Part shown: positions 1 to 8,897 of the stretch, piece by piece | How positions within the stretch are numbered: the first letter of the stretch is position 1 | How the letters are laid out: the number at the start of each line of letters is the position of its first letter | NCBI RefSeq assembly: GCF_003611695.1 | Contig: NZ_RAWE01000051.1 | Location: 1 to 53,126, forward strand | Source: Corallococcus carmarthensis | GTDB lineage: Bacteria > Myxococcota > Myxococcia > Myxococcales > Myxococcaceae | Direction: 5' to 3' | Length of the DNA: 53,126 nt | The notes under the pieces: model-generated | What the model saw: only the letters and a program-made list of their open reading frames with translations | The model's database searches: none | Told to the model about the DNA's origin: nothing | Made by a program: the position numbers and the translations under genes

Positions 1-1590
1 CCCCCTGTCCCTGAGAAACACGGTCCGCTCGGGCCGCTCGCGCTGTCCCTGTCCGGCGGCGGTTATCGCGCGGCGGCGTTCCACCTGGGGACGCTGCGAT
101 TCCTGGACACCGTGGGACTGCTATCCGATGTCGTGGGCCTGTCCACCGTGTCGGGTGGAACGCTCACGGGTCTGGCCTGGGTGGTGAGCCAGCTGGACGG
201 CAAGCCGTTCAAGGCGTTTCACGAGACCTTCTCCGCGTATCTGCTGCGGACGAATGTGATTGCCGAGGCGCTGACCGGGCTGACCTCCAACCGCGACCAC
301 GGCAGCCATGCGTGGGCCAGCCTCATCCGGTCCGCCGCGGACGTGTATGCCCGGCCGGACTTCCTGGGCGACCGGCGCTTCGGAGAGGTCCTGGACGCGG
401 GCGGGCTCCAGTTCCAGGAAGCCATCTTCAACACCACCGAGTTCCACACCGGCCTGGACTTCCGCTTCCGGCGCAGCAACAACCCGAGCACCCTCCTGGG
501 CAACAACGGCTACCGGCTGCCGCGCCCCGTGGCGCAGCACGTCCGGTTGGCGGACATCGCCGCCGCGTCGTCCTGCTTCCCGGGTGGCTTCGAACCACTC
601 GTGTTCCCGCAGCAGTTCCTCTGGCCGCAGGGATATCCGCTCGACACCGCGCTGGGGGCCTTGGGGCCGGGCTACCAGAGCGGCCTGCCGCTGATGGACG
701 GCGGCATCTACGACAACCAGGGCATCGACAGCCTGCTGCTCGCGTTCACGCGCGCGGATCCGCCGCCCACCCTGCTCATCTCCGACGTCAGCGTCCAGAG
801 CCCGGAGATGTACAACGTCCCCGAGAACCCGACGAAGCGCGGCTGGGTGACGCTGAACGGGGTCTCCTGGATGGCCTACGGGCTCTTTGCCCTCACCCTG
901 CTCTCCGCCGCCATCCTCGCGTGGCGCGGGTTCGAGACCGCTCGCGAGGGCACCTGGGAGCCGCGGGACTACTTCCTCTACCTGATCCCCGGCGTGCTGA
1001 CGGCGTCGGTGGCGACGGCGCTGGTCTGGGCCCGTGCCCGCCTGGAGGACGTCATGTCCCTGCTCAAGCGGCAGATGGACCTGGACGTCTGGCCGTCGTT
1101 CAAGAAGCTCACGGTGCTGGAGTTCACGCAGATGCTGGTGCTCCGCGCGTCGTCGATGCTGGCGCTGACGTCCAAGGTGTTCATGAAGCGCGTGCGCGGG
1201 CTCGTGTTCGGTCAGGTGTACGGGGACTCGCGGTTCAAGGACCGGCGCATCTCCAACCTCATCTCCGCGCTCACGGTGGACCGGCCCAACCTGTTCGCGA
1301 AGTACCCGTGGCTCAAGCCCGGTGCGCACCTGGTGGCCGCGGGGACGCAGGCGTGCCAGATGCCCACCACGCTCTGGTTCACGAACGCGGCCCAGTTCAC
1401 CACCGTGGAGAACGCTGGCGCGGCCACCATCTGCTACGTGCTCCTGCGCCACATCGTGGAGCACCACGACGGGCAGTACGAAGCGCCGGGCCAGCCGATG
1501 AATGCCCTGTACGAGCGCCTGCGAAAGGAGTGGGCAGTGCTCAATCAGGCCGGCGCTCCGTCGCAGGAGCGGCAGGCCGTGGCGGCCTAG
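1..1590 (+). CDS. Patatin-like phospholipase family protein (5' end outside window)
   Basis: The frame is open from base 1, so the start codon lies upstream and the gene is partial. The visible N-terminus carries the patatin oxyanion-hole motif SGGGYRAAAFHLG, the nucleophile block TVSGGT (Ser codon 151-153) and the second member of the catalytic dyad, Asp in LMDGGIYDNQG (codon 697-699). The first Gly of the usual GxSxG is Thr, a variant I recall in bacterial homologues. Two hydrophobic stretches (bases about 870-930 and 980-1035) look like membrane helices inserted after the catalytic Asp, so the enzyme is probably membrane anchored. The family hydrolyses acyl ester bonds of phospholipids and other lipids; the substrate here cannot be deduced. 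The next gene starts 68 bases downstream on the same strand. Confidence 0.85.
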   Translation, partial: PPVPEKHGPLGPLALSLSGGGYRAAAFHLGTLRFLDTVGLLSDVVGLSTVSGGTLTGLAWVVSQLDGKPFKAFHETFSAYLLRTNVIAEALTGLTSNRDHGSHAWASLIRSAADVYARPDFLGDRRFGEVLDAGGLQFQEAIFNTTEFHTGLDFRFRRSNNPSTLLGNNGYRLPRPVAQHVRLADIAAASSCFPGGFEPLVFPQQFLWPQGYPLDTALGALGPGYQSGLPLMDGGIYDNQGIDSLLLAFTRADPPPTLLISDVSVQSPEMYNVPENPTKRGWVTLNGVSWMAYGLFALTLLSAAILAWRGFETAREGTWEPRDYFLYLIPGVLTASVATALVWARARLEDVMSLLKRQMDLDVWPSFKKLTVLEFTQMLVLRASSMLALTSKVFMKRVRGLVFGQVYGDSRFKDRRISNLISALTVDRPNLFAKYPWLKPGAHLVAAGTQACQMPTTLWFTNAAQFTTVENAGAATICYVLLRHIVEHHDGQYEAPGQPMNALYERLRKEWAVLNQAGAPSQERQAVAA

Positions 1591-1657
1591 CAGGTTCTGC
1601 GTGCATCGGGAGATGCCATGAGTAGGATTCGGGCAGCCCCCTCTGCCCGGAGACCTG

Positions 1658-2059
1658 ATGGCATCACCCACTGACACGCAGGACCCGTACGAGCGCATCT
1701 ACGTTGTCTGTGAACAGGTGCCCTCCGGACAGGTGGCCACCTACGGGGACATCGCCGCCATCGTCGGCGGTGGCTGTGATGCACGCACCGTGGGCCATGC
1801 GATGGCGGCGCTGGGGACGCGCGCGGCGACCGTGCCGTGGCAGCGCATCATCAACCGCACGGGAGGTATCAGCACCTCCGGCTACCGCCAGCGCGAGCTG
1901 CTGGAGGCCGAGGGCGTCGCCTTCGACGACGCGGGCCACGTGCGCATGGACACGCACCACTGGAAGGGCCCGAGCGAGGCCTGGGCACGCGCCCACGGCT
2001 TCAGCGTGCTGCCGCCCCAGGACGCGCCCGCCCCCGAGGCACAGCTCAAGCTCTTCTAG
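1658..2059 (+). CDS. Alkyltransferase-like (ATL) MGMT-family DNA repair protein
   Basis: The 133-residue product matches the C-terminal DNA-binding domain of O6-alkylguanine-DNA alkyltransferases: VPSGQVATYGDIA near residue 21, the arginine-finger/recognition helix region RTVGHAMAAL, and the active-site block VPWQRIINRTGGIS. In true alkyltransferases that block reads PCHR; here Trp61 replaces the alkyl-accepting Cys, which defines the ATL subfamily. ATL proteins bind O6-alkylguanine without repairing it and channel the lesion to nucleotide excision repair (family knowledge). The ATG at 1658 follows a gagacctg stretch. The protein is short and has no N-terminal Ada/MGMT domain, as expected for ATL. 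It stands alone, with no linked repair gene. Confidence 0.88.
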   Translation: MASPTDTQDPYERIYVVCEQVPSGQVATYGDIAAIVGGGCDARTVGHAMAALGTRAATVPWQRIINRTGGISTSGYRQRELLEAEGVAFDDAGHVRMDTHHWKGPSEAWARAHGFSVLPPQDAPAPEAQLKLF

Positions 2060-2180
2060 GGAGCACGGAGCGTCCGGGCATCCGGGCACGCGCGGAAAGC
2101 GCTCGGCGGGCTGCCTGCTTTTCACGGCGGAATAAAGGCGTCAGCCTCGGGTCCTCGCCCACTGCTTGGACCTCAGAAGA

Positions 2181-2726
2181 ATGTCCTCTCCCCTGCTCCG
2201 CTGGGGCCTCGTGCTCCTGGTCTGTCTGCTGGCACCCGTCGGGTTCGCGAAGGAAGTGAAGGTCCGCAAGGCCAAGGCGAAGGCCCCGCGACTGGTGCGG
2301 ATCCACACCGGCCACCGGCTCCACCGCGACGCGGCCGCCGCCTTCGAGCTCATGGCGACGGAGGCGCGCACGGCGGGGCAGCCGTTGCTCGTGACGAGCG
2401 GGTGGCGCTCGTATCAGAAGCAGCGCTCCCTGTGGCGCCTCTACCGCAAGGGCCTGGGACCCAAGGCCGCGCGGCCGGGCCGCTCCAATCACAACCGTGG
2501 GCTCGCGGTGGACCTGGTCGTGGGCAGCGAAGAGGCCTCCCCCACGTATGACTGGCTCGCGGGCAACGCATGCCGCTTCGGCTTCCGCCGCACCGTGGCG
2601 TCCGAGCCATGGCACTGGGAGTTCCGGCCGAAGAGCACCTCCGCGCCCGAGGACGGCACGGACTGCCTGGGCCGGCCCCTGGAAGTGGAACCCGCGCCCG
2701 CCGTGGTCCGCAAGGACGCCAGTTAG
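2181..2726 (+). CDS. M15 family D-Ala-D-Ala carboxypeptidase/endopeptidase (VanY-like)
   Basis: The 181-residue product begins with a signal peptide (hydrophobic residues about 6-23, GFA cleavage region). The zinc-peptidase signature of the M15B/VanY family is complete: SNHNRGLAVD (His105, Asp112) and EPWHWEF (Glu143, His146), with TSGWRSYQKQ upstream. It should act in the periplasm, trimming D-Ala-D-Ala of peptidoglycan stem peptides. I chose the ATG at 2181; an in-frame TTG at 2166 would add five residues before the signal peptide. The C-terminus after residue 150 is a short Pro/Ala tail. The gene converges with the histidine kinase, with 20 bases between the stops. Confidence 0.85.
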   Translation: MSSPLLRWGLVLLVCLLAPVGFAKEVKVRKAKAKAPRLVRIHTGHRLHRDAAAAFELMATEARTAGQPLLVTSGWRSYQKQRSLWRLYRKGLGPKAARPGRSNHNRGLAVDLVVGSEEASPTYDWLAGNACRFGFRRTVASEPWHWEFRPKSTSAPEDGTDCLGRPLEVEPAPAVVRKDAS

Positions 2727-2746
2727 GCACGGGGAAGACCTTCCTG

Positions 2747-5170
2747 TCAGTGGGCCGCGCGAGGCGGCAGCTCCACGGTGAACTTCGCGCCGAGCCCCGG
2801 GGCGCTCTCCACGGAGATGTTTCCACCGTGCGCTTCGACAATGCGTCGCGTGATGAAGAGCCCCAACCCGAGCCCTCCATAGTTGCGCGAGGCCGCGCGC
2901 TCGAAGCGTTCGAAGATGCGGCCCTGGGCCTCGTGTGGAATGCCCATGCCGTGGTCCTCCACGACGAGCCGCGCCTTTCGTCCGTGGCTCGCCACCTCCA
3001 TCCGGATGGGGTGCCCCGCGCCGTACTTCATCGCGTTGGTCAGCAGGTTGAGCATGACCTGCTCCATCCGCAGCCGGTCCCAGAGGCCCCACACCGGCTC
3101 CCCGGCCACCAGCTCGAATTCGCAGCCCGACTTCTGGAGCTGCTCCGCGACATGGGCCGCCACGTCCCGCGCCACCGCCACCAGGTCCATCTCCTCCAGG
3201 CGCAGCTCCAGCCGCTGCTCGTTGATGCGTGAGACGTCGAGCAGGTGATTCGCCAGGTGCGACAGCCGTTGGAGCTGATCCTCGAAGACCTCCAGCATCC
3301 TCGACACCTTCTCCATCGGCAGGGGACGCGAGGACGTGAGCGCGGACTCCATCTGCTGCACCCGCAGCCGCATGGAGGTCAGCGGGGTCTTCAGCTCATG
3401 GGAGGCAATGGACAGGAACTCGTCCCGCGCGCGGATGGACTCCTGCGCCGAGCAGTAGAGCTGGGCATTGTCGATGGCGACGGCGGCCCGGCGGCCCAGT
3501 TCTTCCGTCAGCGCCAGCTCCGCCGGCGCATACCTGCGCCCTGGATCCGGAGAGAGGAGGTACAGCACCCCCAGGGTGCGGCCTCGCGCCTGGAGGGGCA
3601 CGCCAATCGACGGACGGCCCAGGAGCGTCCGCACCACCGCCCACCGCTCCTCCTCCAGCGCGGAGGGGTCCAGCAGCCCGCTCGACGCTTCGGACGCCTC
3701 CGACCTTCCGGTGGCCAGCACCTGGGCCGGACCGTGGAGTGCCTCCGGGTCCGGCGGGTGCCGTTGGAGGAACTCGCGAACGCCCGCAGCCCGGGCCGAA
3801 GAACGATCCGCCACCGCCACGGGCCGCAAGGCCGCGCTGTCCGTCCGCACGAAGACGACACACAGGTCCGCCAACACGGGCACCGCCAGCTCGGCGACGC
3901 GCTGGAGCGTGGTCTCGTAGTCGAGCGAGGCCACCAGTTCGCGGCTCGCCTCGGCCAGGAAACGCTGGGAGACCTCCATCTGCTTGCGCTCGGTGATGTC
4001 CGTGGCGATGCCGCAGAGCGCGTAGACCGCCCCGGTGGCGTCACGCAGCGGGAACTTCTGCGTGAGGTGGATGTGGATCCCGTCGTCGTGGGGGAGCCGC
4101 TCTTCGCGCTCCACGGACGCGCCGGACTTGAGGATGCTCCGGTTCGCCTGGTGCAGGGCCTCGGCGATCTCCTGGGGGAAGACGTCGAAGACGGTCCTCC
4201 CCGCGACCTGCTGCCGGGTGCGGTGGTAGAGCCGCTCCCACTCGCGGTTCACGAACAGGAACTGCTCCTGCGAATCCAGCAGGAAGAACACGGTCGGCGC
4301 GTTGTCCAGGATGGCGCGCAGCCGCGTCTCGCTCTCCAGCAGCGCCTCCTCCGTTCGCTTCCGCTCGGTCACGTCGATGAGCACCGCGAGCGAGCGGCTC
4401 ACCCTGCCAGAGGCGTCCCGCTCCGCGATGGCGGACAAGAGGACGTCGAGGAGCTGCCCATTCTTCTTCACGACCTGGTACGGCACGTTCCAGCAGGCCC
4501 CCGTCTTGAAGTACTCGGGGAGGATGACCTCCCGGGCATACCGCCGGGACTCCGGCGTCAGGAAGTCCACCGAGTCGCGCCCGAGCACCTCCGCGCGCTC
4601 ATAGCCCAGGGTGCTCAACCAGCAATCGCTGACGCTGATGAGCCGCCCGTGCTGATCAATGGAGTGCATCATCACGGGCGTGTTGTTGTAGAGCGAGCGG
4701 TACTTCTCGCCAGCCAGGCGCACCGATTCCTCAACCCACCTGCGGTCGGTGACGTCACTGACGACAGAGACACCGCCGCGGACCCGGCCGGCCTCGTCGC
4801 GAACCGGGCTCGAGCTGACGTGCAACCAGGTCCCCGCCGGCCTCTCGGCATTGCGCAGGAAGACCTCCTCGCGGCTGACGGTCTCGCCACGGAGGGCCCG
4901 GCTCATGGGCAGGCGTTCGGACGGATAGAGCGTGACCTGGTCCGGCAGGTAGAGCCCGTAGTGCGCCGGCCACCGGCTGACAGGCTCGTCGGTGAGCCCC
5001 ATGCCCAGGATGAGCTCCCCCTTCGGGTTGAGGAACACGAGGTGTTCCTCATCGTCCGCCACCAGCAGCCCTTCGCCCATGCTCGCGAGGACGGCATCGA
5101 GGAGGCTGCTGTACCCTGGCGGCGTGGCACGCGCAGGCAGATGCGCTGGACTGTCGTGCAGGCGATCCAT
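2747..5170 (-). CDS. Orphan sensor histidine kinase with three PAS domains and a GAF domain
   Basis: A cytoplasmic-looking kinase of 807 residues from the ATG at 5170. Order: PAS about residues 22-145, PAS about 155-275 (followed by DVTERK), PAS about 283-400 (followed by DITERK), GAF about 405-560, HisKA dimerisation helix with phospho-acceptor His591 in IASHELKTPLTS, and HATPase_c with N box NLLTNAMKYG (from 708), G1 EDHGMGIP, F box IFERFERA and G2 GGLGLGLFI. All ATP-binding motifs look intact. No transmembrane helix or receiver domain is visible, and no response regulator is adjacent. The frame stays open upstream to an ATG at 5335, but the extra 55 residues look non-conserved and would run almost to the divergent gene, so 5170 is preferred; the start is uncertain. 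Confidence 0.88.
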   Translation of the reverse strand: MDRLHDSPAHLPARATPPGYSSLLDAVLASMGEGLLVADDEEHLVFLNPKGELILGMGLTDEPVSRWPAHYGLYLPDQVTLYPSERLPMSRALRGETVSREEVFLRNAERPAGTWLHVSSSPVRDEAGRVRGGVSVVSDVTDRRWVEESVRLAGEKYRSLYNNTPVMMHSIDQHGRLISVSDCWLSTLGYERAEVLGRDSVDFLTPESRRYAREVILPEYFKTGACWNVPYQVVKKNGQLLDVLLSAIAERDASGRVSRSLAVLIDVTERKRTEEALLESETRLRAILDNAPTVFFLLDSQEQFLFVNREWERLYHRTRQQVAGRTVFDVFPQEIAEALHQANRSILKSGASVEREERLPHDDGIHIHLTQKFPLRDATGAVYALCGIATDITERKQMEVSQRFLAEASRELVASLDYETTLQRVAELAVPVLADLCVVFVRTDSAALRPVAVADRSSARAAGVREFLQRHPPDPEALHGPAQVLATGRSEASEASSGLLDPSALEEERWAVVRTLLGRPSIGVPLQARGRTLGVLYLLSPDPGRRYAPAELALTEELGRRAAVAIDNAQLYCSAQESIRARDEFLSIASHELKTPLTSMRLRVQQMESALTSSRPLPMEKVSRMLEVFEDQLQRLSHLANHLLDVSRINEQRLELRLEEMDLVAVARDVAAHVAEQLQKSGCEFELVAGEPVWGLWDRLRMEQVMLNLLTNAMKYGAGHPIRMEVASHGRKARLVVEDHGMGIPHEAQGRIFERFERAASRNYGGLGLGLFITRRIVEAHGGNISVESAPGLGAKFTVELPPRAAH

Positions 5171-5426
5171 GGGGCATGGGAAGAGGACGGACGCCTCCCC
5201 TTCAACGATGGGGGCTCGCCCACCCATCCGCCAGCCGTCGCCTCTCCCTTTGTTCTTGAAACACAGAGCACCGCAGGAGCCGAGCGCAGGCCACGACGCA
5301 TCCCCTGACACCGTCACGACTGGAATCTTTGTCATCCCGCATCGCTTGATGTGCGCGATGAGTCAGTCTTTACAGCGCAACAGCACATGCCAGGGGCGGG
5401 CGCCCGAGCAAGCGGTACCGCCTGGC

Positions 5427-6272
5427 GTGAGAACGCGGAAGGGCCCGCTCGTCGCACCGCTGTGGGCGCTCCTCCTGCTCACGCTCCTGACCGGATGTCC
5501 GATCATGGGGGGCTACCCCGATGAGACCGGGCCGAGATACAGCGGAGACCATCGGGCTCCCGTCGCCGACTCCGCGGTGGATCCCGCCTCGCTCACCGTC
5601 GTGACGTTCAACCTCGCCTTCGCGGAGAACGTCCCCGAGGCGATCACGGCCCTCTCGAGCGCACCGCTCGCGGAGGCGGACGTCATCCTGATGCAGGAGA
5701 TGGACGCGCCCGCCGTGGAGCGGATCGCGACGGAGCTCGGGATGGCCTACGTCTACTACCCCGCCTCCGTGGCGAAGGATGGAGACGACTTCGGGAACGC
5801 GGTGTTGAGCCGGTGGCCCATCACTGCGGATGCGAAGATCAACCTTCCCCACGACGACCCGTATCACCAGCAACACCGCATCGCCGTTGCCGCGACGCTG
5901 GACATCCGGGGGACGCCCGTCCAGGTGGTCTCCGTGCACGGCGCGACCCCCATCGTCGGGCTGGGTGCGCGCCTGGAGCAGGCAGAGACGGTCCTTCACG
6001 CGGTCGAAGGAGCGGCGCCGTCGCAGGTCATTGCTGGCGACTTCAACACCTCCGACCCGGGAAGCCTCACGCAGACCGTGCAGCTGTTCACGGAAGGGGG
6101 CTTCCAATGGGCGTCGGAAGGTGTCGGGGACACCGCGGACTCCATCATCGGCGGCCTGCCGCTCGACTCCGTCTTCACCCGGGGCCTCACTCCGGTGGAG
6201 CGCGGCGTGGACATGCGTCCCGCGGGGAGTGATCACCATCCGGTCTGGGTGCGCTTCGCGTGGCCGCCATGA
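5427..6272 (+). CDS. Secreted endonuclease/exonuclease/phosphatase (EEP) superfamily lipoprotein
   Basis: EEP-fold metal-dependent phosphodiesterase/nuclease. Visible motifs: TFNLAF (metal/phosphate Asn), LMQEMD (metal Glu), GDFNTSDP, LDSVF and the C-terminal SDHHPVWV catalytic His. From the GTG at 5427 the N-terminus is an ideal lipoprotein signal: RTRK n-region, a Leu-rich core and lipobox LTGC with Cys24. In-frame ATGs at 5349 and 5358 would place that Cys near residue 50, too deep for a signal peptide, so GTG is chosen. The substrate (DNA, phosphoinositide-like or another phosphodiester) cannot be told. The stop codon overlaps the ATG of the next gene (ATGA at 6269), implying co-translation. 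Confidence 0.8.
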   Translation: MRTRKGPLVAPLWALLLLTLLTGCPIMGGYPDETGPRYSGDHRAPVADSAVDPASLTVVTFNLAFAENVPEAITALSSAPLAEADVILMQEMDAPAVERIATELGMAYVYYPASVAKDGDDFGNAVLSRWPITADAKINLPHDDPYHQQHRIAVAATLDIRGTPVQVVSVHGATPIVGLGARLEQAETVLHAVEGAAPSQVIAGDFNTSDPGSLTQTVQLFTEGGFQWASEGVGDTADSIIGGLPLDSVFTRGLTPVERGVDMRPAGSDHHPVWVRFAWPP

Positions 6273-6940
6273 CGCGGACGCACGCAATCCAGGCCCTGGG
6301 GTTGGGTGCGCTGCTCCTCTGCGCCCCCGGCTGTCTGAGCGGAGCGCGGAACCTGGGCGCGGCGACCACTCCCGTGGGGACGACCGAGGTCGGCGTTTCA
6401 GTGAACGCGATCGCCTTCGAGCGCGGCCGGGAGCGGGCGTATCTGCCCAATCCGGAGCTCACCTTCCGCAAGGGGGCCGGCGAGAACTGGGATTGGGGTG
6501 GACGGCTCACCTTGCTGGGCCTGGAGCTCGGGACCCGGCATCGGCTCATCGAGAGGTCCCCCTGGACGGTGTCCGTCGCCCCGAGCGCGGGAGCGTGGTT
6601 CGTGCCCGTCACCAACAACTCCACGGAGCCCGTCAACTTCCGCCTCGGAGCGCAGACGCTGGTCGACTATCGGCTCAATCCAACGTGGACCCTCACCGGA
6701 GGCGCCTCGTTGATGGGGACCTTCGCGGGACCGCTCACCGTCTTCCAGGGGAGGTTCAACGGAGCGCACCTGCTCGCCTCACCGGGCGGTTCGCTGGGCG
6801 TGGCGTACCGCATGAGCCCGTCCCTGGAGCTGCGAGCGGAGGGCGGCCTCGAGCTTCCGCTCGACCTGAAAGACGGCCGCCGTCCGTTGGCGGGCTACGT
6901 CGGGCTGACGCTCCGCTGGGGGCGCGCCAACGCGCGATGA
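6269..6940 (+). CDS. Putative outer-membrane beta-barrel lipoprotein
   Basis: The 223-residue product starts with a hydrophobic signal and lipobox-like APGC, followed by alternating polar/hydrophobic segments with many aromatic ends (GGRLTLLGLELGTRH, TLVDYRLNPTWTLTGG, GYVGLTLRWG), typical of a small outer-membrane beta-barrel. I recognise no enzymatic motif. The ATG at 6269 overlaps the upstream EEP-gene stop in ATGA, so the two are probably made together; an in-frame GTG at 6260 is less likely. A shared role at the outer membrane is inferred only from coupling and co-localisation. Confidence 0.65.
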   Translation: MTRTHAIQALGLGALLLCAPGCLSGARNLGAATTPVGTTEVGVSVNAIAFERGRERAYLPNPELTFRKGAGENWDWGGRLTLLGLELGTRHRLIERSPWTVSVAPSAGAWFVPVTNNSTEPVNFRLGAQTLVDYRLNPTWTLTGGASLMGTFAGPLTVFQGRFNGAHLLASPGGSLGVAYRMSPSLELRAEGGLELPLDLKDGRRPLAGYVGLTLRWGRANAR

Positions 6941-6957
6941 GGCTGGGGCCGCCAGCC
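6941..6957 (+). terminator. Possible hairpin terminator after the EEP/beta-barrel operon
   Basis: Immediately after the stop, GGCTGG (6941-6946) and CCAGCC (6952-6957) can pair with a five-base loop. There is no T-run, as is common in high-GC genomes. The rest of the gap to 7071 holds nothing I recognise except a weak Shine-Dalgarno-like ctagga before the GTG. Confidence 0.3.
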
Positions 6958-7070
6958 CCCATGCCAGACGCCGCCCGCCTTCCTCGGACAAGCGAAGAAC
7001 AGACACTGTCACGAAATCCCTGCTTGCTGATTGGACAAGGAATCCTCTCCTATGTCTAGGATTCCGGGCC

Positions 7071-8857
7071 GTGAATTCCTACACGATGGTGCACCTGGCG
7101 CTCAGCGGCGCTTTCACGGTGCTCGCGCTGGTGCATTTCGCCACCTGGGTGGCGGTGCGTTCGCAACGCGTGCAGCTGTGGCTGGCATGCAGCTTCCTGG
7201 GTTTCGCGGCCATCAGCATCACGGCGGGCATGACGCACGCCCCGCTGACAGACACGCGTCCGTGGCTGCTGCTGGGGGCCTTCACATCGATTCCCCTGCC
7301 CTACACCCTGCTGCGCGTCGCCTGGGCGCTGCTGGACCTTCCGCTCACGCGCTGGCGGCGGGTGATGCTGGGGGTGGCGGTCGCGCTGGGCACGGTGCGG
7401 GTGCTGGCCGTCGGGGTCTCCCTGCAAGCCTCCTCCGTGGAGGGGTTGACCGCGGACCAGCTGGGGCGCGAGACCGCGAGCCTGGGGCTGCCCCTGTTCT
7501 GGCTGCTCGCGGTGGGGGTGGGCGCGATCTGGACCATCGAAGCGGTGCGGCTGCTGAAGCGGCGGGGCGCGATGGCGGCGGCCGTGCTCACCGCGGCGCT
7601 TTGCGCATTGGCGCTCCTGATGCGCGAGCTCGCGGTGGACGCCGGGTGGGTGGACGGGTTCCACGTGCTCCCGCTGGTGGGGCTGCCGTTCCTGCTGCTG
7701 TCCTCCACCGCGCTGGCCATCCTGACGGCGCGCTCGCTGCGCGGCGCGGACCTGGGGACGGGCATCCACCGCTACCGGCGGCTCTCGCGGCTGGGGCGTG
7801 GCGGCATGGGCGAGGTGTGGCTGGCGCTGCGCACCGGCCGCGCGGGCTTCCACCGGCTGGTCGTCCTCAAGCGGATGCTGGAGGACCACGGCGGGGACGA
7901 GGCAGAGGCCGCGGAGGTCCGCGTGCAGCGCTTCATCGGCGAGGCGCGCACCTCCGCGCGGCTGCACCATCCCAATATCGTCTCCGTCCATGACCTGGGG
8001 CAGGTGGACGGCGCGTGGTTCATCGTCATGGAGTACCTGAGCGGCGTGAACGTGCTGGAGCTCGTCAAGCGCGCCGCGACCGCCGGGGTGCTGCCGCTGG
8101 AGGTGGTGGTCGAGCTCTGCCAGCAGGCACTGCGCGGGCTGGCCTACGCGCACGAGCAGGGCGTCACGCACCGGGACATCAGCACGGACAACCTGGTCGT
8201 TTCCTTCGACGGCGTGGTGAAGGTGGTGGACTTCGGCATCGCCCAGCGCACCGGCGCGGCTCCGGAGCGCATCACCCTGGCGTCTCCGGCTCCCGGCGAC
8301 GGCCGCCTCACCCAGGTGGGAGGCATCATCGGGAAGCTGGCGTACATGCCTCCCGAGCGGCTGGAGGGTGCCGACGCGACCCCCTCCGGAGACCTCTTCG
8401 CGCTCGGCTGCGTTCTCTTCGAGCTGCTCACGCTCAACGTGTCGCGGATGGTGCATCCCGCCCCCAGCCAGCTGAAGGCCGTGGGGCGGGCGGACGCCCC
8501 CGAGGCCTCACGCATGCTCCGGGAGGTCCTGGAGGTGGCGCTCCATCCGCGCCCGGAGCGCCGCTTCGTGAACGCCAGCGCCTTCCACCGCGCGTTGGAA
8601 CCGGTGCGACAGTTGCTACCCGCGGTGGAGCTGGCTGGCTGCGCGCACACTTCCCGGAGCGCTGGGCCCGTGAGCAGCGACTGCTGGCGCTGGGCGACCC
8701 CACGCCCGGGGAAGTGGAGGCCCTCCTGCGGAGCGCGCCGCCCTCCGTGGCGGCAACCCTTGTCGCGGACACGCTTGAAACCGCGGCCACTACCGAGCTC
8801 ATCGCCCACGGCGCCGCCCCCGGACAACCCACCCTGCCACTGCGTTCGCGGCGCTGA
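7071..8857 (+). CDS. Seven-helix membrane serine/threonine protein kinase, apparently frameshifted near its 3' end
   Basis: Residues 1-222 contain about seven hydrophobic helices, followed by a Hanks-type kinase domain (about 235-510): glycine loop LGRGGMGEV, Lys267, Glu291, HRDISTDN with Asp369, DFG (Asp387) and PPE in the activation segment. The catalytic loop has Ser371 where most kinases have Lys, a variant I recall in other myxobacterial kinases. Up to Glu520 the frame starting at GTG 7071 is coherent. After base 8630 the natural continuation (GWLRAHFPERWAREQ, then PLRSRR and a stop at 8855-8857) lies in another frame, consistent with loss of one base. Without correction the original frame runs antisense into the next gene to 9452. 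The kinase core lies upstream of the break, so activity may survive. Coordinates given assume the corrected product (about 596 residues). Confidence 0.8.
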
Positions 8858-8897
8858 AGCCCCATGCCGCCGCGATGACGTTCAACCGGTCATCCGG

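Noticed and set aside
4992-5426. Upstream extension of the EEP lipoprotein frame
   Set aside because: It would overlap the histidine kinase gene and bury the signal peptide; the GTG at 5427 gives a proper lipoprotein signal.
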